A stretch of DNA of 64,000 nucleotides from a virus. The translations under genes and the position numbers were made by a program. The notes beneath the pieces are model-generated. The model searched no databases and had not been told where the DNA came from. It saw only the letters and a list, made by a program, of their open reading frames with translations. Within the stretch, counting starts at the first letter, position 1. Each line of letters opens with the position of its first letter. Where the stretch lies: positions 1 through 64,000 of the IMG/VR virus record IMGVR_UViG_3300037187_000003. The stretch is one strand, 5' to 3'. Below, one piece after another: positions 40,893-48,892 of the stretch.

Positions 40893-40951
40893 CGCGCCCA
40901 CACCCCGCGCGCCTCGGCGGGACGGCAACAGACGGGCACGGGAGAACCGGC

Positions 40952-41140
40952 ATGACGAACCATCCGCATCGGAAGGCAAAAGTGAAGCCAATCCGATTTG
41001 CAATCCGCGACGCATCCACCGGCAAGATGGTGCGCAACGGTCACGGCGAGCCAGTCTATATCATGGCTTACACGGCGAAAGCCGCAAAGCATCAGGCCAA
41101 ACCGCTCCACGACAGGCAAGTTATTGCGGAGCCCGTGTAA
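40952..41140 (+). CDS. Small basic protein, first gene of rightward operon
   Basis: 62 residues, ATG at 40952, GGGAGAACC upstream. TNHPHRKAKVKPIRFAIRDA and IMAYTAKAAKHQAKPLHDRQ: basic, probably nucleic-acid binding. The NHPHRK start also opens the 541-residue protein at 53693. Confidence 0.58.
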   Translation: MTNHPHRKAKVKPIRFAIRDASTGKMVRNGHGEPVYIMAYTAKAAKHQAKPLHDRQVIAEPV

Positions 41141-41165
41141 TGCGCCTCGGCGGGGAATATCTGAC

Positions 41166-41342
41166 ATGCACTACACAGTGAGATACCGTGAAGGCACCGA
41201 GCCCGACGCCCGCACCGGCACCCAGGTCATCTCGGCCGACAGCGATGCGGAAGCGGAACGCATCGCGGCCAAGGTGTGCCGCGCCGGTAAGTTCAACGGT
41301 GGTGCGCGGCGCGTGATCCTCTCCGTCGATCCGGTGCGGTAA
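41166..41342 (+). CDS. Small accessory protein, 58 residues
   Basis: ATG at 41166. HYTVRYREGTEPDARTGTQV, SADSDAEAERIAAKVCRAGK, then a beta strand. Coupled to the next frame by TAATG. Function unknown. Confidence 0.52.
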   Translation: MHYTVRYREGTEPDARTGTQVISADSDAEAERIAAKVCRAGKFNGGARRVILSVDPVR

Positions 41343-41419
41343 TGCAATACGTCATTCGCATCGCTGAGCCAGGCCGCGACCCACAGAACTGGCGGCGATG
41401 CGGAGGACCGCTGACATGA
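41342..41419 (+). CDS. Possible 25-residue coupled protein
   Basis: ATG at 41342 overlaps the previous stop (TAATG) and its own stop overlaps the next start (ATGA). Encodes MQYVIRIAEPGRDPQNWRRC-GGPLT. Both-side coupling is the only support. Confidence 0.35.
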   Translation: MQYVIRIAEPGRDPQNWRRCGGPLT

Positions 41420-41796
41420 GCCATCGGGAAATCACGCTTGACCAGTTCCACGCAGAAATGAAAGCGCAAGGCGTCAGCGGTCACGAGCACGTCGCGTTTA
41501 GATGTGTTGTATGCGGCACCATCCAGTCCGGGCACGATTTAATTCGTGCCGGAGCGGGTCCTACGTTCGATGATGTGGAGCGTTACTTGGCTTTTTCCTG
41601 TGTTGGCCGATGGACAGATGCCGGTGACGCTCCTGGTCGCGGGTGCGATTGGACGCTCGGCGGCCTATTCGGTTTTTCTGATCTGGTGGTCGTCACACCA
41701 GACGGGAAGAAGCACCCGAGATTCGAACTCGCCACGCCCGCAGAGGCGCAGGCGCACGAGCGGGCGCAGCGTGACAGCATCAACGGGGAAGGATGA
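41416..41796 (+). CDS. VVA0879-type phage protein
   Basis: 126 residues from ATG at 41416 (ATGA). ITLDQFHAEMKAQGVSGHEH, HVAFRCVVCGTIQSGHDLIR, ERYLAFSCVGRWTDAG, CDWTLGGLFGFSDLVVVTPD, then HPRFELATPAEAQ. This is a widespread phage family with Cys residues that probably bind zinc; function unknown. Confidence 0.72.
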   Translation: MSHREITLDQFHAEMKAQGVSGHEHVAFRCVVCGTIQSGHDLIRAGAGPTFDDVERYLAFSCVGRWTDAGDAPGRGCDWTLGGLFGFSDLVVVTPDGKKHPRFELATPAEAQAHERAQRDSINGEG

Positions 41797-41797
41797 C

Positions 41798-42193
41798 ATG
41801 ATTGAACTGCCGAGGCGGTTACGGCTGAGCGAAGTCCGCCGTTTGGCCGGCATTGTTTTCGCAAATGACACAGGGCTAGTCGTGGCAGATTGCCGTGGGA
41901 CCCTTGGTGGGCACGCGATAGCCGCCGAGATTGTGCGACGATGGAACGCGATGATGGCGATAGACGAGCAGATGGATGTCTTTCTCGGCTCGGGACATGC
42001 CATCGCCGCGCTGACGCAGGAGCCGCCCGATGCGCCGCCCAGTGATCCGCTGCCGTGGGGTGAAGATCAGGCGACCGACGCAGCCCTTGCCCGAGAGATG
42101 GACGCGGACACGCTTTGGAAAGCGCGTCGTGGTCGCGCCGACCCGCCGCCGCTTGGCACGTTCATTCCAGGGAGTCCGCATCGTGGGAGATGA
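41798..42193 (+). CDS. Accessory protein, unknown function
   Basis: 131 residues from ATG at 41798. IELPRRLRLSEVRRLAGIVF, AAEIVRRWNAMMAIDEQMDV, then a Pro/Asp-rich stretch. No family. It overlaps the next start by 11 bases. Confidence 0.55.
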   Translation: MIELPRRLRLSEVRRLAGIVFANDTGLVVADCRGTLGGHAIAAEIVRRWNAMMAIDEQMDVFLGSGHAIAALTQEPPDAPPSDPLPWGEDQATDAALAREMDADTLWKARRGRADPPPLGTFIPGSPHRGR

Positions 42194-42491
42194 TAAACTG
42201 AACCTGAAAGCCGCCGACGACAACTTTCTAGAGTGGTGGTCTAAGCTCAAACTCGAAGGCAAAGGCCGTAGCGAGGTGGGGCATCAAGCTTTCCTCGCCG
42301 GCTGGACTGCACGGCACGCCGGCGATGCGGTTAATCCCGATGCTACGCGTCTGATCCTGCGTAACCAGATCGCAATCATGGAAGCCCTGCAACGCTTCGG
42401 CGGCTGGCGTCAAGACACGCAATCAGAGGCCATCAAGTGCGGCAAGGCTGTCGCGGAGACCAAAGCCTTTCTCGAAGGGACAACGGCATGA
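42183..42491 (+). CDS. Accessory protein, unknown function
   Basis: 102 residues, GTG at 42183. LKAADDNFLEWWSKLKLEGK, EVGHQAFLAGWTARHAGDAV, LRNQIAIMEALQRFGGWRQD. Helical, Trp-rich. Typical of short phage early proteins; no function known. Confidence 0.55.
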   Translation: MGDDKLNLKAADDNFLEWWSKLKLEGKGRSEVGHQAFLAGWTARHAGDAVNPDATRLILRNQIAIMEALQRFGGWRQDTQSEAIKCGKAVAETKAFLEGTTA

Positions 42492-42688
42492 CCCGCGACC
42501 CGATCACCCACCGCGTCACGCCGCGCGTTGCCGATGCCTGGATTGCCGGCAGCGCGCGACCGCCCGGCGACGGGTTCGAGAAGCTGCGCAATCATCACCG
42601 CAGCCAGAACATAAAGTTCGTGGTCCGGTATGTGATGTTCTGCCTCGCCGTTTGCGCGCTGTCGTTCGCGGCTGGGTGGTGGCTGTGA
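42488..42688 (+). CDS. Small membrane protein
   Basis: 66 residues, ATG at 42488 (ATGA). Soluble N-terminus (PITHRVTPRVADAWIAGSAR) and one C-terminal membrane span (VVRYVMFCLAVCALSFAAGW). Function unknown. Confidence 0.55.
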   Translation: MTRDPITHRVTPRVADAWIAGSARPPGDGFEKLRNHHRSQNIKFVVRYVMFCLAVCALSFAAGWWL

Positions 42689-42702
42689 TGGAGGGATAGG
42701 AG

Positions 42703-42912
42703 ATGGCACGCAAACAGAAACGCCCGCTGCATCCGTTGCGGGTGGTTGAGGCGGTGCAAGATTGGGAGGAAGCCGCGTCGCTGTTCTACGCAAAAGTGGA
42801 TGCGCTCGGCACTATACTGGCCGACGGGGCGGCGGTTGCTATCGGCAAGGACCTGTTGACGGCAGCCGAGGCGTTCCGCGCCGCGTTCTGGCCAGAGGTC
42901 TCGATCCCATGA
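42703..42912 (+). CDS. Small accessory protein, unknown function
   Basis: 69 residues, ATG at 42703, GATAGGAG upstream. RKQKRPLHPLRVVEAVQDWE, DLLTAAEAFRAAFWPEV; helical. Overlaps the next start. Confidence 0.52.
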   Translation: MARKQKRPLHPLRVVEAVQDWEEAASLFYAKVDALGTILADGAAVAIGKDLLTAAEAFRAAFWPEVSIP

Positions 42913-43052
42913 TGCTCGCCATCTACATCGCCGCCGGCCTGTGCATCGTGCTCGCGCTGATCGGCGCCGCGCTGGTGTTCGGATCGCCGCGCAACCCAGA
43001 CGACGACCGACCCGACCAGGCCGACCCGTCCGATTTGCAGAGGATGCCATGA
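42909..43052 (+). CDS. Small membrane protein, 47 residues
   Basis: ATG at 42909 (ATGA). One N-terminal span (LAIYIAAGLCIVLALIGAAL), then an acidic tail (NPDDDRPDQADPSDLQ). Function unknown. Confidence 0.52.
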   Translation: MMLAIYIAAGLCIVLALIGAALVFGSPRNPDDDRPDQADPSDLQRMP

Positions 43053-43261
43053 CCCCGCAAGCCAAAGCGGTCGCCGCAGAGATGCGCCGCCTGGATGATC
43101 GAACGCGCGCCCGCGCCGTCGATATCCTGCGCCGGCTTGGCCGCGGCGAGATGCAGTCCGGCTTTCCTTGCTTTGCGGCCGGCATCAAGGAATTGGAACG
43201 GCTCGGAGTGCCAGGCGTGGGCCTTCTGGTCGAGAGCGAGAGGCGGGAGATTGCGCCATGA
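43049..43261 (+). CDS. Small accessory protein, unknown function
   Basis: 70 residues, ATG at 43049 (ATGA). TPQAKAVAAEMRRLDDRTRA, RAVDILRRLGRGEMQ; basic helical. Coupled at both ends. Confidence 0.52.
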   Translation: MTPQAKAVAAEMRRLDDRTRARAVDILRRLGRGEMQSGFPCFAAGIKELERLGVPGVGLLVESERREIAP

Positions 43262-43650
43262 CGGACGCCGAGAAATTGGAGGATGCGCTCGAACTGCTAG
43301 GACCGGAGACACCCACGATGGCTGACATCAAGGTCGGGCAGAATATGGTGCTGGCCACACCGCCGCGTCATGGCGAGGAATGGAAGGTCTCCGACATCAC
43401 TATTACAAAGGTCGGCCGCGCATACGCATACTTCGGCGATTTTCGGCGGTTCGGCCTTAAGACCATGAGGGACTACAGCTACCCAGGATGTAGGGTTTTT
43501 GTCTCGCGTGAAGCGTTTGAAGAAGACCGCAAGCGTTCGGCGCGGTGGGCTACTTTCCACGCCAAGGTACGGCGCATGCTTGACCCTCCGGACCACATCA
43601 CCACGCAGATGATCGAGCGCGCGGCTGCGGCGCTGGAGATTGAACTATAA
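43258..43650 (+). CDS. Accessory protein, unknown function
   Basis: 130 residues, ATG at 43258 (ATGA). A beta-like middle (EEWKVSDITITKVGRAYAYF, GCRVFVSREAFEEDRKRSAR) and a C-terminal helix (HITTQMIERAAAALEIEL). No family recognised. Confidence 0.55.
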   Translation: MTDAEKLEDALELLGPETPTMADIKVGQNMVLATPPRHGEEWKVSDITITKVGRAYAYFGDFRRFGLKTMRDYSYPGCRVFVSREAFEEDRKRSARWATFHAKVRRMLDPPDHITTQMIERAAAALEIEL

Positions 43651-43665
43651 AAGGAAAGGCACGTC

Positions 43666-43908
43666 ATGATAAACTTTATACCAGTCGTCGGCTGGGGAAT
43701 ATCGCTCTTCTTTTCCATCAGCCTAGCAGTGCCGTTCTGGTTTGTCTGGACCGTTTGCGGTATCGGCGCAACCTACTTCTATTTCCTTCCGCCAGTCTGG
43801 CAAACCCCAGGGTTCTGGTCGTGCGTCGGTATCTCCATGGTCATCTCGATTATCAAGGTGGTGTTCGTCCCACGGTTGATCTCGGTTACCACCAAGACAA
43901 AGAACTGA
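43666..43908 (+). CDS. Multi-span membrane protein
   Basis: 80 residues, ATG at 43666 after AAAGGAAAGG. Two to three hydrophobic spans (FIPVVGWGISLFFSISLAVP, FWFVWTVCGIGATYFYFLPP, VGISMVISIIKVVFVP). Less GC-rich than its neighbours. Candidate exclusion or host-membrane gene; a holin is possible but it is far from the lysozyme. Confidence 0.55.
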   Translation: MINFIPVVGWGISLFFSISLAVPFWFVWTVCGIGATYFYFLPPVWQTPGFWSCVGISMVISIIKVVFVPRLISVTTKTKN

Positions 43909-43912
43909 AACG

Positions 43913-44170
43913 ATGAGCCAGACAACCGGAGACATCCACGCCCGCCACGACGCCTACCGCGAGGCGACGCCGTCCACGCTGGAACGGATGGCGACGCTCG
44001 ACCAGTTGTGCGCCACGCTCCGAGGCGAACTCGCGCGGCCGGACTGGCAGTTGGGCGTGCGTAATCCGGCCGAGACGCGGCGCGGGATGCAAGATCAACT
44101 CGCGGGGCACGAGGCCGCGCTCGCGGAACTGTTGCGGCCGGGCGAAGTATCGAGAGGGGGGCGGGTATGA
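43913..44170 (+). CDS. Small accessory protein, unknown function
   Basis: 85 residues, ATG at 43913. DIHARHDAYREATPSTLERM, DQLCATLRGELARPDWQ, RRGMQDQLAGHEAALAELLR; helical. Overlaps the next start (ATGA). Confidence 0.52.
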   Translation: MSQTTGDIHARHDAYREATPSTLERMATLDQLCATLRGELARPDWQLGVRNPAETRRGMQDQLAGHEAALAELLRPGEVSRGGRV

Positions 44171-44307
44171 GCCCTCGCCTCCACTCCATCTACACCTGTT
44201 ACGAACCGCCCGACGTGGACGCCCCCGAGGTCGAGCTCGAAATCTTCTTCACGTTTCTGGGGGCCGGCCAGCCGATGGGGCGGACGTCGCCGCCATCCCA
44301 GACTTGA
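44167..44307 (+). CDS. Small accessory protein, 46 residues
   Basis: ATG at 44167 (ATGA). SPRLHSIYTCYEPPDVDAPE, VELEIFFTFLGAGQPMG. Acidic; function unknown. Followed by a 58-base gap that holds TTGACTT twice and a TGAC-N7-GTCA palindrome, possibly regulatory. Confidence 0.45.
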   Translation: MSPRLHSIYTCYEPPDVDAPEVELEIFFTFLGAGQPMGRTSPPSQT

Positions 44308-44365
44308 CTTTTCCGACCGAATCCGACAATTGACTTAATATGTCAGGCCGATGAAGGGAGAGGGT

Positions 44366-44521
44366 ATGTTCCCCAGCGTGGAGCGGCTGCTCCAGATTGG
44401 GACTGGCCGCCACATCTACCCCTGGAAGCGTCTTGCCGACACTCTCGGCGCCGACCAAAGGGCTGTGCAACGCTGGTACGCGCAGGCGATTGAGATCATC
44501 GCAGCAAAGGTGGCCCCATGA
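44366..44521 (+). CDS. Small HTH-like protein, 51 residues
   Basis: ATG at 44366, GGGAGAGG upstream. YPWKRLADTLGADQRAVQRW followed by YAQAIEIIAAK reads as a short helix-turn-helix. Overlaps the next start (ATGA). Confidence 0.5.
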   Translation: MFPSVERLLQIGTGRHIYPWKRLADTLGADQRAVQRWYAQAIEIIAAKVAP

Positions 44522-44668
44522 GGCTAGAACTCGATATGCCGGACGATCTGGCGGATCAGATTTCTGATGGAACTTGTAGACCTCGCAGAGAAGCGGGACG
44601 AGGAATACAAGTTCGACGCCGGAATCGCAGATAAGCTCCGAGACGCTAGAGCTTTCGGAACGGCATAA
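44518..44668 (+). pseudogene. Frameshifted copy of the 44723 gene
   Basis: ATG at 44518 gives MRLELDMPDDLADQIS before running into an unlike basic tail (stop 44634). The +1 frame from 44567 gives MELVDLAEKRDEEYKFDAGI and stops at 44668. Joined, they make a 49-residue protein parallel to the next gene (MKLVLDIPDEIAESLAEHAI). One extra base near 44566 would explain this. Two separate small proteins or a recoding event cannot be excluded. Confidence 0.5.
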
Positions 44669-44722
44669 CTGCCGCTCCGCAGCGTGGGGATCGCCCGCTG
44701 CACAGATCAAAGGACGGAAGCC

Positions 44723-44911
44723 ATGAAACTCGTTCTGGACATACCGGATGAGATAGCCGAGTCGCTTGCCGAACACGCCATTAACATGGCGCGGAACGAG
44801 AAGGACGGCGAACAGTACTTTATCTTCCCGTCAGGAAAGCAAAAGGCCCGGCTGCGCGAAATGTTCTGGCGCTCTCTCGCCGCGCAATGCGAGGCAAAGA
44901 ACGGCAGTTGA
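44723..44911 (+). CDS. Small protein, intact copy of tandem pair
   Basis: 62 residues from ATG at 44723. MKLVLDIPDEIAESLAEHAI then EQYFIFPSGKQKARLREMFW. The start resembles short phage proteins with a strand followed by a DDLAxxL helix. Paralogue of the broken 44518 gene. Confidence 0.55.
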   Translation: MKLVLDIPDEIAESLAEHAINMARNEKDGEQYFIFPSGKQKARLREMFWRSLAAQCEAKNGS

Positions 44912-44943
44912 CACCGACGCAACAACACGCTAGTTGACACAAC

Positions 44944-45150
44944 ATGAACGTTGATGCAGTCAGAAAAGCGCTGGCCAGACTCACCGACGCCGAGGGCGTC
45001 CCCGCGCTTGCCGAGCGGATCGGCGTGGTGCCGGAGGCGGTTTACATGGTTTTGCGCGGAACGAGGCCGCCCGGACGTGCCATCCTCGCCGCGCTTGGGT
45101 TGGAACGCGAGCCGCCACGGTATCGGCGCGTCGGAGGGAAGAAGCCATGA
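44944..45150 (+). CDS. Small HTH protein
   Basis: 68 residues, ATG at 44944. VRKALARLTDAEGVPALAER followed by IGVVPEAVYMVLRGTRPPGR and AILAALGLERE is a Cro-type helix-turn-helix. Two TTGACAC copies (44908 and 44933) precede it, but no clear -10 was found. Confidence 0.65.
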   Translation: MNVDAVRKALARLTDAEGVPALAERIGVVPEAVYMVLRGTRPPGRAILAALGLEREPPRYRRVGGKKP

Positions 45151-45380
45151 AAGACCCCATCTCCCGCGCGCTCGCGCTGGCCGATACCGTCGAGGTCCGG
45201 GCGTTGCTAGACCCGCTGTCTCCCGCCGAGCAACTGGCCGTCGCGACAACGATCCGGTCCATCGTGGCCGAGTTGCGTGCGGACGGCGCTGCGGAGAACG
45301 GTCGCCTCGTGGCGCAGGCGGCGCGCGTGGTGCGTTGCAGGCCGGTGTTGAGCGTGATTGCAGGAGGAATGGCCCGATGA
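45147..45380 (+). CDS. Small accessory protein, unknown function
   Basis: 77 residues, ATG at 45147 (ATGA). RALALADTVEVRALLDPLSP, AEQLAVATTIRSIVAELRAD; helical. Coupled to the HTH gene. Confidence 0.52.
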   Translation: MKDPISRALALADTVEVRALLDPLSPAEQLAVATTIRSIVAELRADGAAENGRLVAQAARVVRCRPVLSVIAGGMAR

Positions 45381-45553
45381 GCGACACAAACAGCCTGCCA
45401 ACCCCACAAGAAATCGCGGCAACGCTCGGCGTGACGGACCCGAAGAAGATCGCCTACCTGAGCGCCGTACTTAAAATGGAGCGTTGCTTTGGGCACGTAG
45501 TCGGGCTGGCCGATGCGAAAGATGTGTTGGAGAAGTTGGGGGCCGCGCTATGA
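45377..45553 (+). CDS. Small accessory protein, 58 residues
   Basis: ATG at 45377 (ATGA). SLPTPQEIAATLGVTDPKKI, AYLSAVLKMERCFG; helical, HTH-like length. Directly precedes the Gp157-like gene with overlap. Confidence 0.52.
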   Translation: MSDTNSLPTPQEIAATLGVTDPKKIAYLSAVLKMERCFGHVVGLADAKDVLEKLGAAL

Positions 45554-46230
45554 GCGAACTGACCGACGAAATGCTGGGCGCCGAGGATGCCGGACCGGCG
45601 CGCGAGCAACTGGCCGATGCGGTGCGGAAGGGCGCGCCGAGCGCATGGCGCATCGGTGCCGTCATGGAAGCGTGGCAGCAGGCCCGCAACCGCATCCTGA
45701 CCGAAGATAGCGAGATCGAGATCGACGAAGCAGAACTCGCAGCACTTCTCGGTCCCGAACAAGATGATGCCGATCAAATTCTCGCTCGGCTGCTTCGCGC
45801 CACGATCCATGCCGAGGACATGGCAGCGATGGCGGATGCACGCATCATCGAGATCATTCAGCGGCGCGACCGCTACTTGCGCCGCGCCGAGGGTACCCGC
45901 ACCGCAGCCTATCACGTCATGGAGGCGATGCAACTCAAGAAGCGCGAACTCCCCGAGTTGACCGCAACAGTGCGCGCGGGGTCTACATCGGTATTTATCA
46001 TTGATGAAGACCTGATCCCTGACGGCTGCAAGCGCCTGATCCCAGAGAAGAAAGAGCCGGACAAGAAGATCATCGGAGCGCGGTTGAAGGCGCTCAAGAA
46101 GTGGGAAGAGGACGCGGCAGAGGCGCGGGCGCGGGGATTGGACGAGGACACAATCCCCGATGCGCCGCCAGGGGTGCCGGGTGCTTCTCTATCGAACGGC
46201 ATGACGACTATTCAAATCCGAAGGAAGTAA
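45550..46230 (+). CDS. Gp157-like protein
   Basis: 226 residues, ATG at 45550 (ATGA). The second half has the Siphovirus Gp157 pattern: AAMADARIIEIIQRRDRYLR, RAEGTRTAAYHVMEAMQLKK, ELPELTATVRAGSTSVFIID, LIPDGCKRLIPEKKEPDKKI, IGARLKALKKWEE and a final GASLS-type strand. Gp157 proteins are usually linked to phage recombination genes, as here with bet. Confidence 0.82.
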   Translation: MSELTDEMLGAEDAGPAREQLADAVRKGAPSAWRIGAVMEAWQQARNRILTEDSEIEIDEAELAALLGPEQDDADQILARLLRATIHAEDMAAMADARIIEIIQRRDRYLRRAEGTRTAAYHVMEAMQLKKRELPELTATVRAGSTSVFIIDEDLIPDGCKRLIPEKKEPDKKIIGARLKALKKWEEDAAEARARGLDEDTIPDAPPGVPGASLSNGMTTIQIRRK

Positions 46231-46233
46231 CCG

Positions 46234-47280
46234 ATGGCCAGCCAAGCCCTAGCAATATCCGCTCGCCTGCCGATGCCCGCTAATGCGGAGATCAAACCGC
46301 AGCAGTGGCGCGTCCTGACCGACGCCATCTTCCCGAACGCCAAAACGGCAGAGTCGGTGATGATGGCGCTGGAATACTGCCGCGTCCGCAACCTTGATCC
46401 GTTTAAACGCCCCGTCCACATCGTTCCGATGTACTCGACCGCATCGAGAAAGATGATCGAAACGGTCTGGCCCGGCATCAACGAGTTGCAAGTCACCGCT
46501 GCGCGCTCCGGCGCGTGGGCCGGGATGGATGAGCCGGTATGGGGTCCTGAACAAACGCTGACGTTCGAGGGCGCTGGTGACCAGGACGAAAACGGCGACC
46601 CGGTGGCCGCGCGAAAGATCACGATCCATGTCGCGGAGTGGTGTTCCGTCACCGTATATCGGATCGTCGGCGGTCAGCGGGTGGCATTTTCTGAGCCGGT
46701 TTATTGGTCCGAAGCCTATGCGCGGGCGGCCCGCAATACAGACATGCCGAACGCGATGTGGTTGAAGCGACCCAAGGGCCAACACATCAAATGCGCCAAG
46801 GCGGCATCCCTGCGTGCGGCCTTCCCGGAGGACCTTGGCAGCACGTATGCGGCCGAAGAAATGGAAGATCGGGAAACTGATGCGACTGGTCCGGTGATCG
46901 ACGGGAAGGCCGAGACGCAACAGCGAACCGCGCCTATCGAGGAAGAAAGCGAGTTCATGGTGCGGGCAGTCGAACGGTTGGATGCCAACATTCAGAACGC
47001 CAGCGCATGGCTCAAGGCGCTGATCGGTCTGTTAGGCGAATGCCCGACCGCCGCTGATCTAGCGTCGCTGTGCGCCTTCCATGGGGTCCAGAAGGCGCGC
47101 AAGGATGCGCCGATCCTGATCCGCGCGCAAATCGAGGACGCCATCACGGCGGCCGGTAGTAGGCTGGCAGAGGCGGTGCATCAGCCTATCCTTGATGGGG
47201 AGGCTGTCACACAGGACCGCGCGCCGACAGGCATCGCCACAACACAGGCGCCGGCCGACCAAGCCGGCGGAGGGGGTTAG
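46234..47280 (+). CDS. bet: Bet/RecT-family single-strand annealing protein
   Basis: 348 residues, ATG at 46234. KPQQWRVLTDAIFPNAKTAE, MMALEYCRVRNLDPFKRPVH, IVPMYSTASRKMIETVWPGI, GAWAGMDEPVWGP, W-C-S-V-T-V-Y-R and WLKRPKGQHIKCAKAASLRA-AFPEDLG are characteristic. The protein anneals complementary single strands in phage recombination. The C-terminal 130 residues are a variable helical and Pro/Gly-rich extension. Its exonuclease partner was not recognised nearby. Confidence 0.9.
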   Translation: MASQALAISARLPMPANAEIKPQQWRVLTDAIFPNAKTAESVMMALEYCRVRNLDPFKRPVHIVPMYSTASRKMIETVWPGINELQVTAARSGAWAGMDEPVWGPEQTLTFEGAGDQDENGDPVAARKITIHVAEWCSVTVYRIVGGQRVAFSEPVYWSEAYARAARNTDMPNAMWLKRPKGQHIKCAKAASLRAAFPEDLGSTYAAEEMEDRETDATGPVIDGKAETQQRTAPIEEESEFMVRAVERLDANIQNASAWLKALIGLLGECPTAADLASLCAFHGVQKARKDAPILIRAQIEDAITAAGSRLAEAVHQPILDGEAVTQDRAPTGIATTQAPADQAGGGG

Positions 47281-47281
47281 G

Positions 47282-47749
47282 GTGAGAGTAATCGAGGAGA
47301 TTGACGCTGAGTGCGCCCGACAAGTCGAAGTAGAGGGTTGGACGGTCGAGCATGATGACGGGCACCGGAAAGGCGAGTTGGCTGATGCTGCCGCTGCCTA
47401 CGCCGTAGGCCCGGGGCGGTATCCATTCAGCGTAGGCGTGGTGGAACATCCGGCGCAGTCGCCGCCGATGTTCTGGCCGTGGTCATTGCGCTGGTGGAAG
47501 CCAAAGACCCGGCGGCGCGATCTTGTGCGCGCCGCCGCTTTGATTGTGAAGGAGATCGAGAGGATAGATAGAGCCTCCGGCGCCTGCAAAACGTGCGGCT
47601 CTCGGCATCCACATCTCCATCCGGCCGTACAGTTCGAGGGAGAGGTCGGGATATGCGTCGATGATTTCCACTTGCGGCCGACACCGCAGAACCTGCCTAC
47701 ATATATCGAAGCCGTTCTGGCAAAGAGAGCCGCGTCGTCAACAGCATAG
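47282..47749 (+). CDS. Phage protein with EGWT-HDD-GELA signature
   Basis: 155 residues, GTG at 47282. CARQVEVEGWTVEHDDGHRK, GELADAAAAYAV, WPWSLRWWKPKTRRRDLVRA and AALIVKEIERIDRASG form a pattern common in phages, sometimes likened to nucleotide pyrophosphohydrolases. The C-terminal 50 residues add a C-x-x-C (ACKTCGSRHP). A catalytic function is not established. Confidence 0.7.
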   Translation: MRVIEEIDAECARQVEVEGWTVEHDDGHRKGELADAAAAYAVGPGRYPFSVGVVEHPAQSPPMFWPWSLRWWKPKTRRRDLVRAAALIVKEIERIDRASGACKTCGSRHPHLHPAVQFEGEVGICVDDFHLRPTPQNLPTYIEAVLAKRAASSTA

Positions 47750-47757
47750 GTCAGAAG

Positions 47758-48132
47758 ATGCGGCCCACCGAAACCCTCCGCGTAACCCGCGAAGCAGAGG
47801 ACTACTGCAAGATGGACCTCGGCCAACGCGTCGTGGCCACTGCCAAGACCGTCACTCCTGACGAATGCGCCGAACTTCTGGCTGTGCGTCTTGCAAACAT
47901 GCACGCCTCACAGACACCAACCCACGGGTCGCACTGGCGCGGAGATGGAATCTTTGTTCGCCTAGTCAAAGAGAAGATCATCCTGCCGGAGAGTGTGCCA
48001 GATTGGCCGAGAGGGTGGAAGCGAGCTCGACTGACGGAGTTTGGCGAGCGTGTGCTTTTGCATATCGCGGAGGAGGCGATGGTCCAAGCCGGGCGCATGG
48101 TGTCGATGGATGGGGAGGCAAGCGAGAGATGA
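47758..48132 (+). CDS. Accessory protein, unknown function
   Basis: 124 residues, ATG at 47758. RPTETLRVTREAEDYCKMDL, VTPDECAELLAVRLANM, RGDGIFVRLVKEKIILP, RARLTEFGERVLLHIAEEAM. Helical; the C-terminal part looks like a small winged helix. Overlaps the next start. Confidence 0.55.
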   Translation: MRPTETLRVTREAEDYCKMDLGQRVVATAKTVTPDECAELLAVRLANMHASQTPTHGSHWRGDGIFVRLVKEKIILPESVPDWPRGWKRARLTEFGERVLLHIAEEAMVQAGRMVSMDGEASER

Positions 48133-48542
48133 CTACTGTTCGCGTCCCGCGAGCCATGCGCCAGTTGGCGGTGTTTTGCCGGGAACATCTCGGCCTCACC
48201 AATGAGCAGATGAACGCCCTCGCGGCGATGCTTGACGATGCAGGCTACGTCATCATGCCGATTGAGGCTACTGCGCCGCTTCTGGACGCCGCGACGATGG
48301 CCATGCGCCATATCGGGACGCTTGCGGGCACCAAGGAAGGCGCACAGCGGCTCAAGCACGCGGCCCGGTATCGTGCGATGGTCGAAGCGCAACGGGCGCT
48401 GCTGGGCTTCACGCCGCGTGGGAATGGCCCGTATGCCGCTGTGGTGCGCGCAGTGGCCGCACAGGGCGAAGATATGCATCTAAAGCGCGTCAGGCAGATG
48501 CCGGCTTCGTTTCGGCCCGCACAGGAGCATCCCAAGCCATGA
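48129..48542 (+). CDS. Accessory protein, unknown function
   Basis: 137 residues, ATG at 48129 (ATGA). VPRAMRQLAVFCREHLGLTN, ALAAMLDDAGYVIMPIEATA, RLKHAARYRAMVEAQRALLG. Helical; overlaps the next gene. Confidence 0.55.
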   Translation: MTTVRVPRAMRQLAVFCREHLGLTNEQMNALAAMLDDAGYVIMPIEATAPLLDAATMAMRHIGTLAGTKEGAQRLKHAARYRAMVEAQRALLGFTPRGNGPYAAVVRAVAAQGEDMHLKRVRQMPASFRPAQEHPKP

Positions 48543-48892
48543 CCGAATCGCACACTCTCGAACACTGGCAGGCCGCGAACCAGCGGCAGGCCGAGACGAT
48601 ACGGGAGCAGGACGCGGAGATTGCGATACTGCGCACCGCTCTGTCCAAGGTCTGCACCGCCATCAGTGCGGTAGTCCAGAACCACGCATTGACGATCTTG
48701 TCGTCGCGACAACCGCTGACTGAGACAGACCTTCAACTAGGCAACACGCGCGAGCGGCAGGACGGGTTTGAGGGGGCGCTGGTGATGGTATCAACAGACT
48801 ACATAGCGCCTCTGATTGCGGCGCATGATGAGGTCGCCCCGCTGCTGGTGCGCCGGGCGGAGATCGCGCGGGAGGCGCTGAAAGATGGATGA
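48539..48892 (+). CDS. Accessory coiled-coil protein
   Basis: 117 residues, ATG at 48539 (ATGA). EHWQAANQRQAETIREQDAE, IAILRTALSKVCTAISAVVQ form a coiled coil; VRRAEIAREALKDG ends it. Function unknown. Confidence 0.55.
   Translation: MTESHTLEHWQAANQRQAETIREQDAEIAILRTALSKVCTAISAVVQNHALTILSSRQPLTETDLQLGNTRERQDGFEGALVMVSTDYIAPLIAAHDEVAPLLVRRAEIAREALKDG

Noticed and set aside
44308-44365. Promoter with TTGACTT direct repeats before the 44366 gene
   Set aside because: The two TTGACTT copies have no -10 hexamer at proper spacing; mentioned only as possible regulatory sequence.
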